A model generated the notes under the pieces. That model was given only the letters and a program-made list of their open reading frames with translations, was not told the DNA's origin and searched no databases. A program made the position numbers and the translations under genes. From IMG/VR virus record IMGVR_UViG_3300032315_001584, positions 1 through 44,082 of that record: a stretch of DNA of 44,082 nt; one strand, 5' to 3'. Positions 1 through 7,627 of this stretch are shown here, piece after piece. The DNA comes from a virus. Position 1 is the first letter of the stretch. Every line of letters starts with the position of its first letter.

Positions 1-123
1 AAGAACTCCGCAAGGCGGGTGGTGACCTCGACAAGGCCCTCGCGATTTACGGAGGGGGTTTTGTCAATGGACAGATCACCCCTAATGGGCGGAAGTACAT
101 CGACGTAGTGAAGAGTCGGATGG
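1..123. repeat. 123-bp direct terminal repeat, left copy
   Basis: Bases 1-123 are identical to 43960-44082. The same reading frame continues through both copies. This shows that the molecule was circular, circularly permuted or terminally redundant when sequenced and assembled. The repeat is short and lies inside a coding sequence, so it looks more like an assembly overlap than a packaged terminus. That last point is inference. Confidence 0.95.
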
Positions 124-1421
124 CGAAGTACCAAGGGGGTGGCGCAGCCCTCCCCGGTTCGCCTCCTCCACCTCCCCCCGCCCAATTCCCAGAGGCAGCT
201 GCTCCTCCTGCCCCCACCCAACTTCAGGCACCGTCTCAGTTCTCTGGGTCTGGCTTTTCAATGCCTGGAGCAGAAACTCCGGGTTACCCGGCGCAGCCTC
301 AAGTTCAACCTAGAGTTGCGAGTTCGGTACAACCGCAAGTTGTACCGCCCCAGTCTCCTGCAGTGCAGCCCGTGGGAGGTGCTCCACTCCCAGCGCAGTC
401 TCAAGCCGCTCCCCCCGTAAGTGGCGAGGCGATGGCTCCTGCAGGAGAACCAGTTCCACCCCCTGTTCCTCCCCTTCAGTTTGATGAAAAGGGTCGTCCG
501 ACGAAGGCGTCCATTCTGGACGCCTTGAAGGCCCTCCCCATTGAGAACCGCAATCAGCTCATCACAGGGGCTTGGTTGAAGGCTGCGGGGAATAAGAAGG
601 AGTTCGCTGAGAACCTCGGAACGGCGCTTCTTGCTCAGGGCCTCCAGCGTTCGCGGGGCGGTGTAGGTGGAAACAGTCGTTTCCAGCAGCGTGATATTCT
701 CCTTCCCAATGGTCGTGTTGAGTCTGGTAGCTATGACCCAGACGATGGGAAAATGTACATCCCTGGTCCAGATGGCGAGCTTGTTCGTGCGCCTTACGGT
801 TCTCGCCCAGCCACTGCGAGCATGGGTGGTCCAATCAGTGCGGATAAGCTGAATAAGATTGATACTCAATTGACTGAGGATGAAATTGGCCTCAAGAAGA
901 TTGATAGGTATATGCGCCGGGTTGGGGACACCAACATCGGCCTTCGTCGTTGGGCTGATGAAATCAGCCAGCACATCAAAACCCTCTTTGCTAAAGGGGA
1001 ACTTACCAACGAAGAACTGAACCGTGCAGTCGCCACAGGTGACCTTGAAGCACTGATCGGGCTCTTCAGGATTGATGTCGTGGGTCCTGGCGTTATGACT
1101 GCACAAGATGCGATTTTTGTGAAAGAAGTCCTTGGTGGAAACGTAGGGATTTTGCAGAACCCTGAAGTTCTCGCGGAACGCCTTAGGTTGCTCCTTGAAC
1201 AAAAATACGAGCGTATGCAGCCTAATCTTCGCACCTACAATGAAAACGCGAAGTATTTTGGTCGTGAACAGAGGACCATTAATGTCCCTGATATTGAAAG
1301 TTGGGGAAACCTCAAGGCGATTAAAGAACAGAAGGGGGAGACGACAAACTCCTCCACAACCACAAAGCCTCTTGCTCCGGGGAAGACACCTGGTGGGCAC
1401 ACATACAAGGTGGTGCAGTAA
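1..1421 (+). CDS. SLT-domain virion transglycosylase, 3' part (continues from 43188)
   Basis: This is the C-terminal part of a 730-residue protein that starts at 43188 and crosses the ends of the linear sequence; the frame here begins at base 3. The first residues (AIYGGG, about residue 273) finish the lytic-transglycosylase fold begun at the other end of the window. A Pro/Gln/Ala-rich low-complexity stretch follows (about bases 140-480), then a predicted helical domain (about 500-1250) and a Ser/Thr-rich tail. Low-complexity linkers after an SLT domain are common in phage internal proteins that enter the periplasm with the DNA. The stop at 1419-1421 overlaps the next ATG by one base, so the genes are probably translationally coupled. 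An ATG at 108 exists but lies inside the enzyme domain and is not the gene start. Confidence 0.9.
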   Translation, partial: ELRKAGGDLDKALAIYGGGFVNGQITPNGRKYIDVVKSRMAKYQGGGAALPGSPPPPPPAQFPEAAAPPAPTQLQAPSQFSGSGFSMPGAETPGYPAQPQVQPRVASSVQPQVVPPQSPAVQPVGGAPLPAQSQAAPPVSGEAMAPAGEPVPPPVPPLQFDEKGRPTKASILDALKALPIENRNQLITGAWLKAAGNKKEFAENLGTALLAQGLQRSRGGVGGNSRFQQRDILLPNGRVESGSYDPDDGKMYIPGPDGELVRAPYGSRPATASMGGPISADKLNKIDTQLTEDEIGLKKIDRYMRRVGDTNIGLRRWADEISQHIKTLFAKGELTNEELNRAVATGDLEALIGLFRIDVVGPGVMTAQDAIFVKEVLGGNVGILQNPEVLAERLRLLLEQKYERMQPNLRTYNENAKYFGREQRTINVPDIESWGNLKAIKEQKGETTNSSTTTKPLAPGKTPGGHTYKVVQ

Positions 1422-2716
1422 TGCCTAAGTATGAAGTCACAACCAAGCAAGGTATTAAGCTTCAGATGGAGGGACCAAATCCCCCCACTGATGCTGACAT
1501 CGACTTTGCGGTGGAACAACTCCAAAATGAACAAACCGATAAGGGGTTCATGGGGCAGGTGGGGAAAGCGCTCACGGGGGATAATTCCCTCCGCCCGATC
1601 GCAGGTCTTTTAGACCAAGCGGGAATTGGAGTCCTCCAAGGTGTTTCTGAACTCCCTGGCCTCCCTGCGGATCTTGTGGGGTTGGGGCTTCAGGGGATGG
1701 ATTACCTTGGCGGTCGAAAGACCCCCACTGCAAACCCGCTTGAGATGTTCAGTTCACGGACTATCCGCAGTGCCTTGGGGCAGGATGGACTTGGGCTCAT
1801 TCCTCGCAGTGTTCCTCGGAATGCAGTAGAGAGAACCTTCAACGCTGCAGGGCAAGGAATTGGTTCCGCTGGTGCTGGTGGGGCAAAGGGACTCATGGGG
1901 ATTGTCGGTGGTGCAGGTGGTGGCGTTGGTTCCCAGACGATGAAGGAAATCTTCCCCGATAGCACTATTGCCCCTATTGCTGGTGGAATCCTTGGAGCCC
2001 TTCTTGGCGCTCGTTCTGTGGCGGGGGCTCCTGCGCCAACGGCGGGAGTTGCTGATGATGTGCTCGATGCGAGGATCAGAGCGGGGGCACAGACTGACCC
2101 CCCACCAAACACGATGATGGAGCAGGCTGACATGATGTCCGAGGGTGGACCACCAATTCCTGTTCGTCCTCCCGTACAAGGGTCTACTCCTGAGCAAATC
2201 GCGGAAGCCCTCAAGGCAAAGCCAATTCGGGAAGCTGTGGATAAGATTACCCTCGCGAGAGGGCTTGGTCCAGAGGACGCTGCGAAGTCCCTTCAATCCC
2301 TCAATCCGGGGAAGCCTGACCTCGTGAATAGAGTGTTGTTCAACACAGGTCTCGCAGGGAAGGATTCCGCTCAAAAGATCGCAATGTATAACGCCTTACA
2401 GAAGGTGGAAGCTGCGCAACCAGGGGCGATGAAGGATCTCCTTGCTGTAATTGCAAAACCTGGAATGCGGGTGATTGGGCACGGAATGACAGGGAATAAA
2501 ATTGGCATGGCAAAGGCAGTCTATGACCTCCTCCGGGGCCTTGCTGCCAACTCTGCCAATGTGAAACTTCAAGCTGCCCTTGACGAATTGGAGACAATTG
2601 TGCGAACTGGGGAACCCATCCCCACCACAGGCACCGCACTGAAGAATGAGGCAAAAGCGATAGTAGGTCAGTTTGGCCCTTATCGGGAGCCAGCGAAAAG
2701 AGGTAAACTGCCATGA
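1421..2716 (+). CDS. Gly/Ala-rich internal virion (DNA ejection-type) protein
   Basis: 431 residues. The N-terminal 30 residues resemble the short acidic/aromatic leader seen on many ejection proteins. Residues about 60-110 and 140-205 are hydrophobic and rich in Gly and Ala (for example GLMGIVGGAGGGVG and GGILGALLGARSVAG), as expected for a segment that inserts into a membrane during DNA delivery. The C-terminal half is Ala/Leu/Lys-rich and probably helical. I recognise no catalytic motif. It lies directly after the SLT protein and overlaps the following fibre gene by 4 bases (ATGA). Position and composition support an internal-core or ejection role. The exact function is inferred. Confidence 0.6.
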   Translation: MPKYEVTTKQGIKLQMEGPNPPTDADIDFAVEQLQNEQTDKGFMGQVGKALTGDNSLRPIAGLLDQAGIGVLQGVSELPGLPADLVGLGLQGMDYLGGRKTPTANPLEMFSSRTIRSALGQDGLGLIPRSVPRNAVERTFNAAGQGIGSAGAGGAKGLMGIVGGAGGGVGSQTMKEIFPDSTIAPIAGGILGALLGARSVAGAPAPTAGVADDVLDARIRAGAQTDPPPNTMMEQADMMSEGGPPIPVRPPVQGSTPEQIAEALKAKPIREAVDKITLARGLGPEDAAKSLQSLNPGKPDLVNRVLFNTGLAGKDSAQKIAMYNALQKVEAAQPGAMKDLLAVIAKPGMRVIGHGMTGNKIGMAKAVYDLLRGLAANSANVKLQAALDELETIVRTGEPIPTTGTALKNEAKAIVGQFGPYREPAKRGKLP

Positions 2717-3804
2717 GTGTAAAAGACTTCTCAACGACCCCTGCGTCGAATGCCACAGTTGGGGCTATCAACTTCGCGGAACTACAAGTTCCATCCTCTC
2801 TGAATGATTCTGCCCGAAACCTCATGGCGGACATTAAGGAGTGGTACAATGAGATCACTGGGGGAACACGAAGTGGAACGGTGGGTGGGACTGCAGACGC
2901 CATCACCCTCACCACCACCCCTACCCTTTCCGCTTACGCAGTGAACCAGAGGTTCCTTGTGAAGGTGACTGCGGCGAACACTTCCACAGCACCAACACTT
3001 AACGTCTCTGGCCTCGGAGCGAAAACCATAAAACTGCCAGGGGGAGCCGCCCTTGCTGCGTCACAGTGGGTTACTGGAGACATCCTCCTTCTCGCCTACG
3101 ACGGAACAGACCTGATTGTTCTTTCAGGTGACTCTGCCCGTGGTAATCCTGTAGCGTCCCTTACTCGTAACGCACAAACTGGAACCACCTACACTGTGGT
3201 GTCAGGGGATCGTTCGAAACACGTCACCTTCTCCAACGCTGCCACCGTCGCAGTCACCCTTCCACAGGCCACGGGAAGTTTTGGCTCTGGGTGGTATGCC
3301 TGGGTTGAGAATGTCGGAGTGGGTACTGCCACCATCACCCCCACCACATCCACTATCAACGGCGGAACCGCCTTGGTTCTGAGGACGGGGGAGTGGGGCC
3401 TCATCACCTCCGATGGAACAAACTATCGAACCTTCACCAATGCGCGGGTGACGGGCGCTGGGTCAGTCAGGGAAATTGGAACGAGAGGCCTCCCCGTCTT
3501 CACACAGGACACAACGTATCAGTTTGCCTTTGGCGATGAAGGTTGCATTATTCGCCACTCTTCAGCCTCCGCCCACACCTACACTATCCCTGCAAACAGC
3601 GGCACAGCGTTCCCTGTGGGAACCGCCATCACCATCGTGAATGAACCTGGAGCAGGAGCAATTACCCTCACAATTACCACTGATACCCTGAACAGGGGTG
3701 ATGGAATTGCGGGTACAGGAAACCGCACCATTGGGGTGAATGCAGTAGTTACCATCATCAAAACAGCGGCAACAACCTGGATGATCACGGGGAAGTTCAC
3801 ATGA
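2713..3804 (+). CDS. Tail fibre / host-recognition protein
   Basis: 363 residues. The N terminus (residues 1-50, with PASNATVGAINFAE and LNDSARNLMADIKEWYN) has the pattern of many phage tail-fibre N-terminal regions, which contain an 'N-D-(A/S)-x-R-x-x-M' helix followed by beta-rich modules. The rest is Thr/Gly/Ala-rich beta structure with repeated 'TLPQATG' and 'TITP' style strands and few charged residues. No trimerising chaperone domain is visible at the C terminus. It starts at an ATGA overlap with the ejection protein and ends in another ATGA overlap with the next gene. The most likely role is receptor binding or a fibre base. The receptor is unknown. Confidence 0.65.
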   Translation: MSVKDFSTTPASNATVGAINFAELQVPSSLNDSARNLMADIKEWYNEITGGTRSGTVGGTADAITLTTTPTLSAYAVNQRFLVKVTAANTSTAPTLNVSGLGAKTIKLPGGAALAASQWVTGDILLLAYDGTDLIVLSGDSARGNPVASLTRNAQTGTTYTVVSGDRSKHVTFSNAATVAVTLPQATGSFGSGWYAWVENVGVGTATITPTTSTINGGTALVLRTGEWGLITSDGTNYRTFTNARVTGAGSVREIGTRGLPVFTQDTTYQFAFGDEGCIIRHSSASAHTYTIPANSGTAFPVGTAITIVNEPGAGAITLTITTDTLNRGDGIAGTGNRTIGVNAVVTIIKTAATTWMITGKFT

Positions 3805-4508
3805 CAGGAGTTCATCAGGTTATTGCAAGTTCTGGTGGAGCAGGGCTTATTGCGCTACGTTCACTTTGTATTTCTAATGACGGTATCGACGGTACGGCAA
3901 GTACTACCCTTGTTCTAAATGTGCCAACCCTTATTCTTGGTTTTCGTGAGCCCCCACAAGTTGGTGACTTATTACTTACCGTTGTTTCACGATCAGGAAC
4001 TACAGGTAACGTAACTTGGTCTGCGGGATGGAATGAGATTGAAGATGGTGCCTCAACCACAGGTCTTGCATATGCCTGGAAAATCTGCGATCTAGCAGAT
4101 ATTGGGGGCAGTGTCACAATCACCTCAAGTAACTCAGTCAATATGTGCGCGATCATGATAGGCATCATGAATCACGATTCAGCCTCAGCGCCTGTGGATG
4201 GAACAGCGGCTACGGGGACTTCCACCACGCCTGATCCCCCCGCAAACGCAGCACATAGCTGGGGAACAGGTGTGGATACACTATTTATTACTGTAGCCTC
4301 TCATAACCTTGGAAGTCTTCTTGATGGTAATCCCAGCCACCCATCAGGTTATACGTTTGTTGGTGTACGCTATAATCCGCAAATAAACACTTCCATAACT
4401 TTAGCCTGGAAAATTGCAAAAGCAACAACAGATAATCCTGGAACTTGGGCGTTTGCGAATAGTGGTGGTTGGCGTACAAACACCATTGCAGTTCGCGGAC
4501 TTGTGTAG
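3801..4508 (+). CDS. Beta-rich virion protein next to the tail fibre, function unknown
   Basis: 235 residues, rich in Thr, Ser, Gly and Ala, with alternating hydrophobic strands that suggest one or two beta-sandwich domains. A segment of the type 'VGDLLLTVVSRSG...NVTWSAGWNEIEDG...AYAWKICD' recurs in phage and bacterial surface proteins of unknown function. No catalytic motif is seen. The start overlaps the fibre gene by 4 bases. The gene is richer in A/T than its neighbours (for example around 4260-4480), which could reflect recent acquisition of a host-range module. It could be a fibre accessory protein or a second receptor-binding protein. Confidence 0.5.
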   Translation: MTGVHQVIASSGGAGLIALRSLCISNDGIDGTASTTLVLNVPTLILGFREPPQVGDLLLTVVSRSGTTGNVTWSAGWNEIEDGASTTGLAYAWKICDLADIGGSVTITSSNSVNMCAIMIGIMNHDSASAPVDGTAATGTSTTPDPPANAAHSWGTGVDTLFITVASHNLGSLLDGNPSHPSGYTFVGVRYNPQINTSITLAWKIAKATTDNPGTWAFANSGGWRTNTIAVRGLV

Positions 4509-4517
4509 GAGCAACTT

Positions 4518-4898
4518 ATGTTTATTTTTAGTCAAAGAAGCCTGAAGAACCTCGAAGGGGTCCATCCAGACCTAGTAAAGGTGTGTCATCAGGCGCTGAA
4601 GATTTCAGACCTTGACTTCATTATCACGGAAGGGCTCCGAACAGTGGAACGCCAGAAGTTCCTGGTTTCGAAGAAGCTTTCACAAACAATGAGAAGTAGG
4701 CACCTCACAGGCCACGCGATTGATTTTGCCCCCCTTGTAGAGGGTGACGTATCTTGGAAGACTCCTGCCTTTCTCCCCATCATTGCGGCGTTTAAGGAAG
4801 CTGGACGTCTCTTGCGCGTTCCGATAGAGTCGGGCTCTGATTGGAAGTCCTTCAAAGACTACCCGCACATTCAACTCCCAAAGAGAACCTACCCATGA
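4518..4898 (+). CDS. Endolysin, M15-family L,D-peptidase
   Basis: 126 residues. The zinc motif SRHLTGHAID (His62 and Asp69) and the C-terminal DYPHIQL (Asp114, His117) match the M15/VanY-type phage endopeptidase pattern 'S-x-H-x3-G-x-A-x-D ... p-H'. Arg41 in 'TEGLRT' fits the substrate-binding position. Enzymes of this family cleave L-Ala-D-Glu or D-Ala-D-Ala bonds in peptidoglycan stem peptides. There is no signal peptide, so export needs a holin, consistent with the membrane proteins encoded just downstream. The stop overlaps the next start (ATGA). Confidence 0.9.
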   Translation: MFIFSQRSLKNLEGVHPDLVKVCHQALKISDLDFIITEGLRTVERQKFLVSKKLSQTMRSRHLTGHAIDFAPLVEGDVSWKTPAFLPIIAAFKEAGRLLRVPIESGSDWKSFKDYPHIQLPKRTYP

Positions 4899-5119
4899 GT
4901 GAAGCGACGGAATTGCATCGAGCAGTTGGGGAACTTGAAGGGACAGTTATTGCCCTTTCACAGAAGGTCGAAGCCCTGTCTAAGCAGGTGGAGATTTTGA
5001 CAGCGCTTCTGAACCAAGGGAAGGGGATGAAATACCTCGTCGTTTTGTTTCCTGCAGTGATTGGGATGATTTCTGCCACCCTTGGCTTCTTTGGATTGAA
5101 GTTGACCCTGACCCCCTAG
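4895..5119 (+). CDS. Coiled-coil membrane protein, holin-like or XhlA-like
   Basis: 74 residues from the ATG in the ATGA overlap with the endolysin stop. Residues 5-40 form a heptad-rich coiled coil (ALSQKVEALSKQVEILTALL). Residues 44-72 form one hydrophobic segment (YLVVLFPAVIGMISATLGFF). Single-span proteins with a cytoplasmic coiled coil occur beside endolysins, the XhlA-like proteins being one example. Directly after an endolysin it is probably part of the holin or pore control. An upstream in-frame ATG at 4841 lies inside the endolysin gene and is unlikely to be used. Confidence 0.6.
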   Translation: MSEATELHRAVGELEGTVIALSQKVEALSKQVEILTALLNQGKGMKYLVVLFPAVIGMISATLGFFGLKLTLTP

Positions 5120-5133
5120 AATGAGAAGAGGCA

Positions 5134-5577
5134 ATGGAAGCACGGTACGCGGAGATTGCCAAGAAGTATGCTCCCCAAGGGATTAAAATCCGTTGGAAGC
5201 GGGGGAAAAAACTAATCCCCGCATGGGCTGACCTCTACCTCACCGCGATGTTGGTGCCTCGACCACGAACGCGGGATGCCCTCTACGTCTACCTCCACGA
5301 ATGCGCCCATTTCCATCTCAAGCACTTCAACGCCTGTGACACCCTCGATCCAAGGCTTCGCCTTGCGTACTCTGGGAATGGAAATCTTTCCATGGCGCAT
5401 GAGGAGTATGAGGCGGAACGCTGGGCGATTAATGTGATGAGGAAGGAAGGACTGAGTGTCTCAAAGAAGATGCTGAAAGAGGCGAAAAAGTACGTTAAGT
5501 CCTGCCTCGGGAAGAGCACAAAGAGGCACTCTGTGGACGCAACCACTCCGAAGTTTGTTTCCTCCTGGGTTGACTAA
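5134..5577 (+). CDS. Zincin-type metallopeptidase (HECAH) within the lysis cassette
   Basis: 147 residues. His55-Glu56-Cys-Ala-His59 is a clear HExxH zinc-peptidase motif, inside 'YVYLHECAHFHLKH'. A downstream 'AHEEYEAERWA' (residues 88-98) supplies a plausible third ligand Glu, as in ImmA/IrrE-like and related short gluzincin-like proteins. There is no signal peptide or membrane segment, so it should act in the cytoplasm unless released with the holin. It lies between two holin-like genes. A role in lysis is suggested only by position. It could instead cleave a host or phage regulator late in infection. Confidence 0.75.
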   Translation: MEARYAEIAKKYAPQGIKIRWKRGKKLIPAWADLYLTAMLVPRPRTRDALYVYLHECAHFHLKHFNACDTLDPRLRLAYSGNGNLSMAHEEYEAERWAINVMRKEGLSVSKKMLKEAKKYVKSCLGKSTKRHSVDATTPKFVSSWVD

Positions 5578-5636
5578 GGGACAGAGTTAGGGTAGGCTCT
5601 GTGTTGGGTAATAAGGCCCAAAACTGAGGAGTCCCT
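5577..5636 (+). promoter_or_regulatory. Three-way-junction-like RNA structure before the holin gene
   Basis: The 60-base gap ahead of the holin ATG (5638) can fold on itself. An outer stem AGGGAC (5577-5582) pairs with GTCCCT (5631-5636). Inside it AGAG/CTCT (5583-5586 with 5597-5600) and TTGGG/CCCAA (5604-5608 with 5617-5621) form two arms. The ribosome site GGAG (5628-5631) abuts and partly enters the outer stem, two bases from the ATG. Folding would hinder initiation. Structure and control are inferred from complementarity only. Confidence 0.45.
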
Positions 5637-5637
5637 C

Positions 5638-5838
5638 ATGAATTACCTTTCCGCAATTTTTGAATTTCTGGAAGGCAAAAAGACGTACCTTGTGGCGTTT
5701 ATCACTGCCACAATTGCGTTGACTCAGGCGATATGGCCTGAATTTGTCGTCCCAGAATTTGTATACGTTTTGCTTGGCGCGGCAGGACTCGGTGCGATCC
5801 GCGCTGGCATTCCGCCTAAGACTCCTCCCCAGCCGTGA
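5638..5838 (+). CDS. Holin-like small membrane protein
   Basis: 66 residues with an N-terminal amphipathic helix, then two hydrophobic segments (about residues 16-32, YLVAFITATIALTQAIW, and 37-56, VPEFVYVLLGAAGLGAIRAG) and a short Pro-rich end. Two-span proteins of this size in lysis cassettes are usually holins or pinholins. The start has a GGAG site 6 bases upstream, partly sequestered in a predicted RNA fold. The gene ends in a GTGA overlap with the inner spanin. A holin role fits the neighbours, but the class cannot be fixed by eye. Confidence 0.7.
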   Translation: MNYLSAIFEFLEGKKTYLVAFITATIALTQAIWPEFVVPEFVYVLLGAAGLGAIRAGIPPKTPPQP

Positions 5839-6056
5839 CCGTATGGCTTAATCTCGCTCTGGGCCTCGTGCAGGTTATTGGTTTTGTAATGACCAAACTT
5901 GACGAGGCCCAAAAGCGAAAGGTTTGGGAAGAAGCAATGAAAACCAAACTAGGAGCAATCGCAGATGTTCAAATTTCACAAGCAGTTCTTGCTCGCCTCT
6001 CTGTTGATACTTCCCCTGAGCGCTTGCGGGCACCTGACTCAGACAGCAGAAGTTGA
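5835..6056 (+). CDS. Inner-membrane spanin-like protein (Rz type), GTG start
   Basis: 73 residues from a GTG that overlaps the holin stop (GTGA). The first 18 residues are hydrophobic (VWLNLALGLVQVIGFVM) and a charged helix follows (KLDEAQKRKVWEEAMKTK). This is a short version of an i-spanin, anchored in the inner membrane with a periplasmic coiled coil. The next gene starts inside it in another frame, which is the classic nested Rz/Rz1 arrangement. It is shorter than most Rz proteins. The assignment rests mainly on this arrangement. Confidence 0.6.
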   Translation: MTVWLNLALGLVQVIGFVMTKLDEAQKRKVWEEAMKTKLGAIADVQISQAVLARLSVDTSPERLRAPDSDSRS

Positions 6057-6240
6057 CTTAGAGTCTACCACGACAAAAGTCGCCTGTGGGGCCTTCAAGA
6101 TTATCACTTATGATCGAATCCTCGACTCGGATCAGACCATCGTCCAGGTTCGTCAGCACAACGCAGCTTATCGCGCACTGTGTCCAGCTCTGCCCGTAAG
6201 AGACGGTTCGCCGCAATCTCCTCCATCCACGCTTCCCTGA
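5965..6240 (+). CDS. Outer-membrane lipoprotein spanin-like protein (Rz1 type)
   Basis: 91 residues. A basic N terminus and hydrophobic core lead to the lipobox LSAC (Cys21), so the mature protein would be a lipoprotein. The segment 'ITYDRILDSDQTIVQVRQHN' followed by NAAYRALC resembles a widespread phage lysis-cassette family with the pattern 'I-x-Y...D-T-x-x-x-x-x-x-x-H-N-A-x-x-x-x-L-C'. The gene begins inside the inner spanin in another frame. Its last 137 bases overlap a possible gene on the opposite strand (6104-6325), where the early and late arms meet. Confidence 0.75.
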   Translation: MFKFHKQFLLASLLILPLSACGHLTQTAEVDLESTTTKVACGAFKIITYDRILDSDQTIVQVRQHNAAYRALCPALPVRDGSPQSPPSTLP

Positions 6241-6325
6241 TGGTGTTGTAGGTACTCCACGACACTAACCAGCCCTCTCTGGATTCACCGGGTGAAGTGT
6301 ATATACCAGCCCTATATTGGCGCAT
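6104..6325 (-). CDS. Possible 73-residue protein, convergent with the outer spanin
   Basis: Begins at an ATG that overlaps the stop of the DUF3987-like gene by 14 bases and reads 73 residues with a helical middle (AWMEEIAANRLLRAEL). No family recognised. Its N-terminal 'AGIYTSPGES' resembles 'AGIYSSPDET' in the linker of the ParB-methyltransferase protein, because both genes carry a near-repeat of about 28 bases. The 3' 137 bases run opposite a conserved part of the spanin gene, so this frame may be fortuitous. The overlap with the upstream stop favours a coupled gene. Confidence 0.35.
   Translation of the reverse strand: MRQYRAGIYTSPGESREGWLVSWSTYNTIREAWMEEIAANRLLRAELDTVRDKLRCADEPGRWSDPSRGFDHK
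6279..6310. repeat. Near-repeat with GTATATAC core, copy 1
   Basis: This segment contains TTCACCGGGTGAA followed by GTGTATATACCAGC. A near-identical copy lies at about 11505-11532, with TTCATCCGGTGAA followed by GAGTATATACCAGC. Each copy joins a short palindrome to the 8-base palindrome GTATATAC. Both sit in early-strand coding sequence in the same frame, giving similar peptides. Function unknown. Confidence 0.5.
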
Positions 6326-7577
6326 ATGCTCTTGCGCCTCCTCCGAGGATGTGGACTCTGAGCTGCCCGCCTTGAACCAAGAGGTCAATGGTGTTTTTAA
6401 TTTGTTGGTTAGGTACTTTTCCAACCAGAAATCGTATGAGAGCAGTTTCTTGAATAGGTTTCTTGGTGGCATTGAAGGTCTCCTTGATATGGATCAATAA
6501 CTCCTCGTTGGCATCCGCGTAGCCCTTCGTTACCATCTGAGAGAAGATTTGAGGCATGAGACGTTCCGTCTCATGGAGAAGGCTCAGCGCACTGTCCACA
6601 TGGTCCTCGGTGATCCTCAGGTCGTCCCGTTCTGAGGCAGAAAGACACATCATAATTTTGAGAAGGTGGACTGCCCTTCGTGCGTTGTAGTGGGTAAGTT
6701 TGGAGTGTTGTGGGATAGGGGCGAAGCCGTCCTGTGCAATTGACTCCCAGCGTTCAATCGCCTCGGGAGTGAGATAGAAGTCCCCATTGAGGGCTGCTAT
6801 TCTGCCAAGGTCGTGGCGGAGGTGTTCGTAAGTGTGAACGGAGCGAGTGGTGTTTTCGAATAGGGAGACATACTTTCCTTCCCCTGCGTAAACCAAGACG
6901 AGTCGGGAAGTAAAGCCCATACCGAAGGCTGCGTCGGGTAGCAGAATATCAAGGTACTTTGGTTGTGTTCCTGCGATGATGGTGAGGTGTGGGTGTTCAA
7001 TTCGCTTTTCGCCATGTTGCCTCGTTACATCAGAGAAGATTTTTCCACAGTCGTACAGGTCGTTGAGGATGTTGAACCAAGCATTATCATACTGTGGAAC
7101 CAGATTACCGAACTCAGGGCTAGCACAAAGGAGAGAATGATATACGATAGGAACAGAACCGCTAACGTCCACCTTTCTTGCTTCAATGAGCGTATCAATG
7201 AGTCCTGCTCTTGTAACTGCGCTTGGGGCAATTCTAAGTCCCTCCACGGATTGCCAGAGATGGAGCACTTCGTTGATGATGACACTTTTTCCTACTCCTG
7301 GTGGTGAAACTAAAAGGACAAACATATTCGGGGCAAGGGAACCTCGTACAGTTCTGAGGGTACATCGACGCTCCAGCGCCCCAGAGATAGTCGAGAGGGC
7401 TGCCCACCGCCTCCAAAGCGGTGGGACTCCCATGTGTTGAGTGTAGGCGAAGAATCCGCCTACCCAGGACTTTAATTTTCTTTTCTCTGGCACGTTGGGG
7501 GCCTTTGGAGAGGGGATGAAATGTTCAATATAACGCCCGTACACGGGCGTTTTGTTGGGGGGATACACGGATACCAC
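6312..7577 (-). CDS. DUF3987-like replicative helicase/ATPase
   Basis: 421 residues. Walker A SPPGVGKS at residues 91-98 follows the hydrophobic strand 'NMFVLLV'. A 'WAALSTISGALERR' segment upstream and an acidic strand followed by a conserved 'IIAGTQP' downstream fit the DUF3987/YfjI-type ATPases often found as phage helicases beside polymerases. The C terminus (VPNQQIKNTIDLLVQGGQL) looks like a winged helix. The start is taken as GTG at 7577 because no in-frame ATG occurs before residue 49. The ribosome site is weak. The gene follows the polymerase with a 50-base gap and carries an 18-base palindromic sequence (6557-6574) that recurs in the non-coding module at 19342. Helicase activity is inferred from family and context. 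Confidence 0.7.
   Translation of the reverse strand: MVSVYPPNKTPVYGRYIEHFIPSPKAPNVPEKRKLKSWVGGFFAYTQHMGVPPLWRRWAALSTISGALERRCTLRTVRGSLAPNMFVLLVSPPGVGKSVIINEVLHLWQSVEGLRIAPSAVTRAGLIDTLIEARKVDVSGSVPIVYHSLLCASPEFGNLVPQYDNAWFNILNDLYDCGKIFSDVTRQHGEKRIEHPHLTIIAGTQPKYLDILLPDAAFGMGFTSRLVLVYAGEGKYVSLFENTTRSVHTYEHLRHDLGRIAALNGDFYLTPEAIERWESIAQDGFAPIPQHSKLTHYNARRAVHLLKIMMCLSASERDDLRITEDHVDSALSLLHETERLMPQIFSQMVTKGYADANEELLIHIKETFNATKKPIQETALIRFLVGKVPNQQIKNTIDLLVQGGQLRVHILGGGARAYAPI
6557..6574. repeat. 18-base palindromic element shared with the 19.3-kb module
   Basis: TGAGACGTTCCGTCTCAT occurs here inside the helicase gene and again at 19342-19359. It is an inverted repeat of TGAGACG around TTC. By simple counting, an exact 18-base match in a 44-kb sequence is unlikely by chance, though hairpin-forming sequences are less independent. 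Confidence 0.6.
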
Positions 7578-7627
7578 AAAATGAAAACATCCGCCATACG
7601 GTCAAATTTACCCCCGCCACGTCGATT

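Noticed and set aside
258-1400. Long open frame on the minus strand (380 residues)
   Set aside because: It lies opposite the SLT protein gene, gives an Arg/Leu-rich translation without domains, and lacks a ribosome site.
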